From: Eubacteriales bacterium
Lineage (GTDB): Bacteria > Bacillota > Clostridia > Christensenellales > CAG-138
Direction: 5' to 3'
Length of the DNA: 6,618 nt
NCBI GenBank assembly: GCA_028703645.1
Contig: JAQVML010000079.1
Span: 1 to 6,618, forward strand
The notes below the pieces were generated by a model that saw nothing but the letters and a program-made list of their open reading frames with translations, was not told the DNA's origin and made no database searches. Below are positions 1 through 4,130 of the stretch, one piece after another. How positions within the stretch are numbered: the stretch's first letter is position 1; each line of letters opens with the position of its first letter. The translations under genes were made by a program, and so were the position numbers.

Positions 1-164
1 AGCATGTCAAACATGGAGGCGTCGGGGTAGGAGAGCGTTTGATCCACGTCGCCATAAAACGCGAACCACGGCGCGGGTACGTTGGACATATCTTCGCAAA
101 ACGGATAACAATTCAATTCCGGCTGCACGTCCTGCTTGGACTTTGTCGCGGTTTTAATACTCAA
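1..164 (-). CDS. AMP-forming acyl-CoA synthetase-like ligase, N-terminal fragment
   Basis: Only the first 54 codons are in the window; the gene continues past the left edge and the frame is open throughout. The visible protein includes the stretch PAPWFAFYGDV, then LSYPDASMFDM. This resembles the N-terminal entry segment of AMP-dependent (class I adenylate-forming) synthetases, which often reads like 'PW..FYGDVP..LDYP..S(M/L)Y(D/E)M'. Such enzymes activate a carboxylate as an acyl-adenylate and usually pass it to CoA. No catalytic motif (the P-loop-like SGT/TGxPKG or the YGxTE region) is visible, so the call rests on N-terminal similarity. The start is taken as TTG at 164-162, because an AAGGAGG lies exactly 9 nt upstream. 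The in-frame ATG at 89-87 has no good ribosome binding site. The first codons overlap the end of the upstream acyltransferase-like gene, so translation is probably coupled. Substrate unknown. Confidence 0.7.
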   Translation of the reverse strand, partial: MSIKTATKSKQDVQPELNCYPFCEDMSNVPAPWFAFYGDVDQTLSYPDASMFDM

Positions 165-1050
165 TGTTGAGTTCCTCCTTGGCGGGGATGTCGAGCAACT
201 CCGGCTCGGCTAAGAATTTTTTAAGAAGACGGACGGTCTTGGAGTAATAGTATCCGTCCGCAATGCGCTCGTCGAGCGTCAGGCCGAGATTCAGCGCGGG
301 CTTGACTTCGACCGAACCCGCCGCGTTGTAAAACGGCTGCATGTGTTTTTCACCGACTACGACAAACACGGAGTTGGTGCTCCAGTTGGAGAGATGATGA
401 TACCCTGCGTTGAGTTTGATGGAGCCAAGGTTGGAGATGAAGACGGTGCTGTTATAGGGGTCTTCGCTCGCGAGGTCTTTCGGCATATGACCATGCTCGT
501 CCAGCGCGCGCAGAGCCGCGATGATCAGCTTCCGCATCCACATCGGCGCTTTGGCCAGCGTATCGAGAATATCGGTCGTTCCGTCCGTCTTGTTGCTTGT
601 GCGAACGGAATACACAAAGTCGCAAATCCTATCGTGAATCATGTCGATCGAGGATTTTTCGCTCGTGGGATCGTATTTGAGGATCATGACCGACTCGTCC
701 GCGTTATCCGCAAACGCTTTTTTGACGATGAAGGAAAAGGAGATGTGGTTGCGATCGTAATAACGATTGCCGATGATAAAGCGATTCATCCGCGGGCGCA
801 TCTCGATGGTGCGCGAGAGCGCGGCGAGAATTACATGAAAAAAGGTGTATTTGTATTCCGGGTTTTGCGCGTTCTTTTGTTCCAGATATGCCTCAACGGC
901 GCTCATGTCGACAAGCTCCTGAATAAAGGCTTCGTTATCCGCGCGGCTCGGCATCATAATCGGCATAAAGACGTGCATCGAGTCGAGATCGCGTACGAGA
1001 GTTGCGTCGCGGCGATCGCCGCGGCGGCGTTTTGCTATGGTTTTTTCCAT
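154..1050 (-). CDS. E2-type (2-oxoacid dehydrogenase acyltransferase catalytic-domain-like) protein lacking the catalytic His
   Basis: This 298-residue protein has the chloramphenicol acetyltransferase/E2 catalytic-domain fold pattern but no lipoyl or E3-binding domain. Recognisable blocks are a charged N-terminus (KRRRGDRRDA, 6-16), RPRMNRFI at 85-92 (E2-like 'hP.lN.'), TVFISNLGS at 202-210 (E2 'ftiSNlG'), a VFVVVG strand at 228-233, and LDERIADGYYYSKTV at 259-273 (E2 'DHRVIDGA'). In true E2 and CAT enzymes the His of HxxxDG is the catalytic base. Here that position is Glu261 (codon 268-270), while Asp265 and Gly266 are kept. Standard dihydrolipoyl acyltransferase chemistry is therefore doubtful. 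I recall related Clostridia proteins with the same change, but could not check this. The start is ATG at 1050 rather than the upstream in-frame codon near 1197, because a strong promoter at 1124-1096 puts the transcript start near 1089. The Shine-Dalgarno is weak (GGAATGG). It is the first gene of an operon with the ligase, so it may accept or transfer the activated acyl group (inference). Confidence 0.8.
   Translation of the reverse strand: MEKTIAKRRRGDRRDATLVRDLDSMHVFMPIMMPSRADNEAFIQELVDMSAVEAYLEQKNAQNPEYKYTFFHVILAALSRTIEMRPRMNRFIIGNRYYDRNHISFSFIVKKAFADNADESVMILKYDPTSEKSSIDMIHDRICDFVYSVRTSNKTDGTTDILDTLAKAPMWMRKLIIAALRALDEHGHMPKDLASEDPYNSTVFISNLGSIKLNAGYHHLSNWSTNSVFVVVGEKHMQPFYNAAGSVEVKPALNLGLTLDERIADGYYYSKTVRLLKKFLAEPELLDIPAKEELNIEY
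174..180 (-). promoter_or_regulatory. Ribosome binding site for the ligase (decides the TTG start)
   Basis: The minus strand reads AAGGAGG here, a full Shine-Dalgarno lying inside the codons for the last residues (KEELNIEY) of the acyltransferase-like gene. It is 9 nt from TTG at 164-162. This is the main evidence for a coupled, overlapping second cistron. Confidence 0.75.
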
Positions 1051-1095
1051 TTGATTCCATTCCAATCTTGAAGTATGAGTGCAAATAATGAATAG

Positions 1096-1124
1096 AATAT
1101 AAACGTTTCTCAACAAATTGTCAA
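1096..1124 (-). promoter_or_regulatory. SigA-type promoter for the acyltransferase-ligase operon
   Basis: On the minus strand a perfect -35 TTGACA (1124-1119) is followed by a 17-nt spacer and a -10 TATATT (1101-1096). The predicted start is near 1089, giving a leader of about 39 nt before ATG 1050. The 8-bp palindrome AAACGTTT (1108-1101) sits at the downstream end of the spacer and touches the -10. GTTTC (1130-1126) and GAAAC (1109-1105) form an inverted pair across the -35. Both could be operators. Confidence 0.8.
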
Positions 1125-1186
1125 CGAAACGCCACAATTGAGCGGGGGATGGCCTCCCCAAACCCGCACGATGATACGATGTATGG

Positions 1187-1204
1187 ACAGAACGCAACAG
1201 AACG
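1187..1204. repeat. Tandem direct repeat ACAGAACG, 10-bp period
   Basis: Two identical 8-mers, ACAGAACG, start at 1187 and 1197. That is one helical turn apart, ending about 25 bp upstream of the -35 at 1229. The position suits an activator binding as a direct-repeat dimer, but two 8-mers could also be chance. Confidence 0.4.
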
Positions 1205-1228
1205 ATTTGCTGGAATCCTCCCGAATCA

Positions 1229-1257
1229 TTGACAATTTTCGCATGTATCGGTATACT
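1229..1257 (+). promoter_or_regulatory. SigA-type promoter for the small ORF and CNNM leader
   Basis: A perfect -35 TTGACA (1229-1234), a 17-nt spacer and a -10 TATACT (1252-1257) predict a start near 1264. I find no other convincing promoter between 1400 and the CNNM start at 1562. This one probably drives both the 29-codon ORF and, by readthrough, the CNNM gene with a leader of roughly 300 nt. Confidence 0.8.
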
Positions 1258-1286
1258 TAAAACAGAATGACCACGAGAGGAAAGCT

Positions 1287-1376
1287 ATGAGCGACGAAGA
1301 GAGCGACAGTACCGGCGACCACAACCCTAATCGCATGACCGGATATCTTTTGAAGCACATAATCTGTCTCTGTTAA
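1287..1376 (+). CDS. Candidate 29-residue small protein or leader peptide
   Basis: An ATG at 1287 follows a plausible Shine-Dalgarno (GAGAGGAAAG, 1275-1284) and lies about 23 nt downstream of the predicted transcript start of a near-consensus promoter. The product starts MSDEESDSTGDHN, which is acidic and hydrophilic, and ends GYLLKHIICLC before TAA at 1374-1376. I do not recognise it. The 5' arm of the terminator-like hairpin (1358-1367) lies inside the last codons, and the stop codon sits in the hairpin loop. A ribosome finishing the ORF would therefore mask the hairpin. It could be an attenuation leader peptide for the CNNM gene, an independent small protein, or a remnant of a larger gene. 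Promoter, ribosome binding site and terminator in the right order argue that it is translated, but there is no homology evidence. Confidence 0.45.
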   Translation: MSDEESDSTGDHNPNRMTGYLLKHIICLC

Positions 1377-1406
1377 AGTTGAGAACAGATTATGCTTTTT
1401 CTATTT
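1358..1406 (+). terminator. Terminator-like or attenuator hairpin at the end of the small ORF
   Basis: CATAATCTGT (1358-1367) and ACAGATTATG (1385-1394) form a perfect 10-bp stem. CTC (1368-1370) with GAG (1381-1383) adds three more pairs if A1384 is bulged. A T-rich run, CTTTTTCTATTTCTT, follows from 1395. The stem is AT-rich, so termination may be partial, as needed for readthrough into the CNNM gene about 160 nt downstream. The stem overlaps the last codons of the 29-codon ORF. Confidence 0.6.
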
Positions 1407-1435
1407 CTTGGCAAAACGTGGCCGCGAAACGGAAA

Positions 1436-1521
1436 AAGAAAGCTTCTTATTTTTATAGAGAAAAGCAAAGGTTTTTCTAGTAAAAAGTAAAGGAATCACA
1501 GCGCCGGGAGCGTGCCCGCGC
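1436..1521 (+). other. Hairpin-rich 5' leader of the CNNM gene
   Basis: Three local stems can be drawn. AAGAA/TTCTT (1436-1440, 1444-1448) is followed by a T-run. TAGAGAAA/TTTTTCTA (1456-1463, 1472-1479) has 8 pairs including one G-U. GCGC plus GGG against CCC plus GCGC spans 1501-1521, with one bulged C and a 6-nt loop. The last is stable and lies 40 nt before the start codon, but has no T-run, so it is not a terminator. I cannot match the tract to a known riboswitch. Confidence 0.35.
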
Positions 1522-1561
1522 AAGAACCAATTTTGCAAACGAAATTATTACGGAGTAGAAA

Positions 1562-2899
1562 ATGAGCAACGATCCCTTAGTCTGGGAACTGATCTTACAG
1601 GTGGTGCTGATATCGCTCAACGCGGTATTTGCCTGCGCGGAAATCGCCGTCATCACGATGAACGACGCGAAGCTCGCAAAGCTTGCCTCGGAGGGGGACA
1701 AGCGCGCGATTAAGCTGGCGCGCCTCACGAGCCAGCCCGCCAGATTTTTAGCGACCATTCAGGTCGCAATCACGTTATCCGGCTTCTTGGGCAGCGCGTT
1801 TGCCGCGGATAACTTCGCAAAGCGGATTACCGCCGCAATCACAGCCAGCGGAACCACAATCCCCGCCGCCACGATCAACACGATTTCGGTTCTGCTGATC
1901 ACGCTGATATTAACGTTCTTTACGCTCGTCTTTGGCGAGCTTGTGCCAAAGCGCGTCGCCATGAAAAACGCGGAGAAGCTTGCCCTCGGCATGGCGGGCA
2001 TGATCAACGGCGTGGCAAAGGTGTTTGCGCCGCTGGTTTGGCTGCTGACCGTGTCCACCAACGGAATTCTCCGGCTGCTTGGCATCGATCCCAATGCGGA
2101 AGACGAGGAAGTCACCGAGGAAGAGATTCGCATGATGGTGGACGTGGGTTCCGAAAAGGGCACCATCGAACTCAACGAAAAAGAGATGATCCACAATGTG
2201 TTTGAGTTTGACAACGTCTCTGCCGAGGATATCCTCACGCACCGCACGCAGGTGGACATTCTCTGGCTCGACGAAAGCGACCAGGACTGGGCGGAGACCA
2301 TCCACTCAACGCGTCATTCGTTTTACCCGATTTGCCGCGATAGTTCGGACGACGTGGTCGGCATTCTGGATGCGAAGACATATTTTCGCCTGAACGACCG
2401 CGCGCGGGAGAGCGTGATGGCGGAAGCGGTGCAGCCGCCGCGCTTTGTGCCGGAGAGCATCAAGGCGGACGACCTCTTCCTCGACATGAAGCGCAGCCGC
2501 AACCACTTTGCGGTGGTGATGGACGAATACGGCGGCATGTGCGGCATTGTAACCATGAACGACCTCATCGAGGTGATCGTTGGCGATATCGATGAAGAGG
2601 AAGATGGAGAAGAACAGATCATCACCACCGTTTCGGAAGGGGTATGGCGTACGCACGGCTCCGTGCCGCTGGAGGATATCTCCGAAGCGATTGGCTGCCC
2701 GCTGCCGACCGACGAATATGATACGCTCAACGGCCTCGTCTTTAGCGTGCTCAACGAGATTCCGGACGACGGAACGGTGTTTGCCGTAGACGCGGATTGC
2801 CTGCATATCGAGGTGCAGGAGATGAAGAATCACGGCATCGAGCGCGCGGAGATTTCGATTATCCCGAAGGAACCGCCGGCAAGCGAATCCGCGAAATAA
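1562..2899 (+). CDS. CNNM/CorC-family membrane protein with CBS pair (hemolysin-family, divalent-cation transport)
   Basis: This 445-residue integral membrane protein has the full family layout. The DUF21/CNNM membrane domain (about 1-185) has hydrophobic segments near 6-29, 62-82, 105-128 and 140-165. It contains NAVFACAEIAV at 20-30 and the family signature GELVPKRVAMKNAEKLA at 125-141. A CBS-domain pair follows (about 217-340) with VDILWLDESDQDW, HSFYPICRDSSDDVVGIL and the hallmark HFAVVMDEYGGMCGIVTMND (315-334). An acidic linker (GDIDEEEDGEE, 341-351) leads to a C-terminal CorC_HlyC transporter-associated domain (about 352-436). Family members are linked to Mg2+ (and Co2+) transport or efflux, with Mg-ATP sensed by the CBS module; 'hemolysin' is a historical label. 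One oddity is ILTHRT (224-229) where the family usually has VMTPRT. The start is supported by GGAG at 1552-1555, 6 nt upstream of ATG. It is followed by a strong terminator and looks monocistronic apart from its leader. The transported ion is inferred from the family. Confidence 0.92.
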   Translation: MSNDPLVWELILQVVLISLNAVFACAEIAVITMNDAKLAKLASEGDKRAIKLARLTSQPARFLATIQVAITLSGFLGSAFAADNFAKRITAAITASGTTIPAATINTISVLLITLILTFFTLVFGELVPKRVAMKNAEKLALGMAGMINGVAKVFAPLVWLLTVSTNGILRLLGIDPNAEDEEVTEEEIRMMVDVGSEKGTIELNEKEMIHNVFEFDNVSAEDILTHRTQVDILWLDESDQDWAETIHSTRHSFYPICRDSSDDVVGILDAKTYFRLNDRARESVMAEAVQPPRFVPESIKADDLFLDMKRSRNHFAVVMDEYGGMCGIVTMNDLIEVIVGDIDEEEDGEEQIITTVSEGVWRTHGSVPLEDISEAIGCPLPTDEYDTLNGLVFSVLNEIPDDGTVFAVDADCLHIEVQEMKNHGIERAEISIIPKEPPASESAK

Positions 2900-2917
2900 A
2901 AACAATCCAACAGATAC

Positions 2918-2955
2918 AAAAAAGCCCGATTCTTGTTGTGGAATCGGGCTTTTTT
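2918..2955. terminator. Bidirectional intrinsic terminator between convergent genes
   Basis: AAAAAAGCCCGATTC (2918-2932) and GAATCGGGCTTTTTT (2941-2955) pair perfectly over 15 bp around an 8-nt loop. The GC-rich core is flanked by A6 and T6, so it ends transcripts in both directions: the CNNM gene (stop at 2899) on plus, and the kinase gene (stop at 3000) on minus. Confidence 0.95.
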
Positions 2956-2999
2956 ACGCCTTTGTTTCATATTATATAGCGAAACAATATTTCAAGCGT

Positions 3000-4049
3000 T
3001 TAGCGAACCAGTTTTTGCATCTTTGCCCAGTTTTGCTCCATCTCTTCCACCAGCCGAAACTGGGTGCGCGCGCGGTCGAGATTCTGTCCCGGGCGCGTAA
3101 CGTGAAAGTAGACGTCACCCGCCAGATGATCCGCGAGGAAGCGCATGCCGCATTCCAGCGTCATCATCTTCGCGCCCACGTGCAGCATGGCGATCTCCGT
3201 CTTCGTCAGGCTCTCGCCGCAGGTGGAGAGATATCCGCTCAAATAGGTTTCATACAGATCCAGGTCAAAATGCACCTTCGAAAGATCCGGCTCGTCCTCG
3301 GCGGCGGTTGAGGCGCCGAACCGAATCGCGTCGCCAAAATCGTTGACCGAAAGCCCCGGCATCACGGTGTCCAGATCAATGACACAGAGCGCTTGGTTCG
3401 TTGTTGCATCAAAGAGCACGTTGTTGATCTTTGTGTCGTTGTGCGTGACCCGAAGCGGCAGCTCGCCCGCTGCTTGCAAATCGGTCAGCGTATGCGAAAA
3501 CGGAGCCCGCTCGTGGACAAAGTCGATTTCGCGCAGAACCGCTTCGCATCGACCCGCGGCGTTGTTGTCTACCGCGCGGTAAAACGCCTCATATCGCGCG
3601 GGCGTATCGTGAAAGTGCGGAATGGTCTCAACCAGCTGCGTCGCGGGGAAATCCGCCAGTTGGTTTTGAAAGCGACCAAACGCAACCGCGCTCTCGTAAA
3701 ACAGCGCGCGATCGGCGGACTGATAGCAAACGCTGTCCTCCACCAATTCGTAAACGCGCCAGTATTCGCCGCCGACATCCACCGCGTAGCTCAATCCCTC
3801 GTGCGTCATCACAAGCCGCAACACGCCGCGCGGATCACTCACCTTGGTTCGCAGATGCGCCGTGACCAGCTCGATATTGCGCATCAGCGCCTCCGGCTCG
3901 CGAAACACGTTTGTGTTGATGTGCTGGAGGATATAGCGCGTTCCGCTTTCGCAAACGACGAGCTGTGTGCCGTTGATATGCCCGTTGCCGTAGGGTTCGC
4001 AGGAGACTGGCGCGCCGGAAAGCGCGAAACAAGAGAGCACGGAATGCAT
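3000..4049 (-). CDS. nahK: N-acetylhexosamine 1-kinase-like sugar phosphotransferase (APH fold)
   Basis: This 349-residue cytoplasmic kinase has the aminoglycoside-phosphotransferase fold and closely resembles Bifidobacterium NahK (about 359 residues), which phosphorylates GlcNAc or GalNAc at C1 using ATP. Matching blocks are EPYGNGHING (18-27, nucleotide loop), TRYILQHINTNVF (37-49), RNIELV (57-62), FHDTPARYEAF (146-156), the catalytic loop VTHNDTKINNVLFD (201-214; Asp205 the likely base, Asn210), the metal-binding VIDLDTVMPG (223-232; Asp225, Asp227), FGDAIRFGASTAAEDEPDLS (238-257) and ECGMRFLADHL (299-309). A longer frame begins at TTG 4067, but that codon overlaps the Shine-Dalgarno GGAGG (4065-4061). 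ATG 4049 is 11 nt downstream and fits the family N-terminus, so I use it. The gene lies 81 nt downstream of the GH3 gene on the same strand, with no terminator between, so it is probably co-transcribed. The true sugar may be GlcNAc, GalNAc or another hexose released by the GH3 enzyme. The symbol reflects family resemblance, not proven specificity. Confidence 0.88.
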   Translation of the reverse strand: MHSVLSCFALSGAPVSCEPYGNGHINGTQLVVCESGTRYILQHINTNVFREPEALMRNIELVTAHLRTKVSDPRGVLRLVMTHEGLSYAVDVGGEYWRVYELVEDSVCYQSADRALFYESAVAFGRFQNQLADFPATQLVETIPHFHDTPARYEAFYRAVDNNAAGRCEAVLREIDFVHERAPFSHTLTDLQAAGELPLRVTHNDTKINNVLFDATTNQALCVIDLDTVMPGLSVNDFGDAIRFGASTAAEDEPDLSKVHFDLDLYETYLSGYLSTCGESLTKTEIAMLHVGAKMMTLECGMRFLADHLAGDVYFHVTRPGQNLDRARTQFRLVEEMEQNWAKMQKLVR

Positions 4050-4060
4050 GCCTGACGGTT

Positions 4061-4065
4061 CCTCC
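4061..4065 (-). promoter_or_regulatory. Ribosome binding site of the kinase gene
   Basis: GGAGG on the minus strand lies 11 nt before ATG 4049. It decides the start, because the alternative TTG at 4067-4065 overlaps this site and has no Shine-Dalgarno of its own. Confidence 0.65.
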
Positions 4066-4099
4066 AAATAACGGTTTTGCCAAAGCAGGTTTTAATCTG

Positions 4100-4109
4100 A
4101 GTACGTACT
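4100..4109. repeat. 10-bp perfect palindrome in the GH3-kinase gap
   Basis: AGTACGTACT is self-complementary over 10 bp, in the 81-nt gap between the GH3 stop and the kinase start. It lacks a T-tract, so it is not a terminator. It could be an operator, a weak processing or stability hairpin, or chance. I found no convincing promoter in the gap. Confidence 0.35.
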
Positions 4110-4130
4110 GCTGTATGGTTTGCTGGTAGG

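Larger units (their letters stand above)
1051..1561. other. Divergent intergenic regulatory region (511 bases)
   Basis: This stretch separates the minus-strand operon from the plus-strand CNNM gene. From left to right it holds the short leader and promoter of the minus operon (to 1124), a GC-rich hairpin sequence at 1142-1166 with no T-tract, and a direct repeat of ACAGAACG at 1187-1194 and 1197-1204. Next come a plus-strand promoter at 1229-1257, a 29-codon ORF at 1287-1376, a terminator-like hairpin at 1358-1394, and a hairpin-rich, A/T-rich then GC-rich tract at 1430-1525 before the CNNM ribosome binding site. I see no tRNA and no riboswitch class I can name with confidence. Confidence 0.75.

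Noticed and set aside
343..1071. 242-codon plus-strand open frame opposite the acyltransferase-like gene
   Set aside because: It is fully antisense to a recognisable gene, has no ribosome binding site or family match, and its Arg/His/Val-rich composition is typical of an antisense shadow.
1142..1166. GC-rich hairpin (GGGGA/TCCCC core) read as a terminator
   Set aside because: No T-run follows on either strand, and it lies between divergent promoters with no transcript to end there.
1051..1197. N-terminal extension of the acyltransferase-like protein to 1197
   Set aside because: The extension crosses a near-perfect promoter (1124-1096), lacks a Shine-Dalgarno, and adds residues unlike the family.
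2306..2905. 199-codon minus-strand open frame opposite the CNNM gene
   Set aside because: It lies inside a strongly conserved coding region on the other strand, and its His/Arg-rich translation matches no family.
2797..2979. 60-codon plus-strand open frame running through the terminator
   Set aside because: It overlaps the CNNM 3' end in another frame and its codons cross the 15-bp terminator hairpin, so it is not a gene.
3393..4055. 220-codon plus-strand open frame opposite the kinase gene
   Set aside because: It is antisense to conserved kinase motifs, and no start signals are seen.
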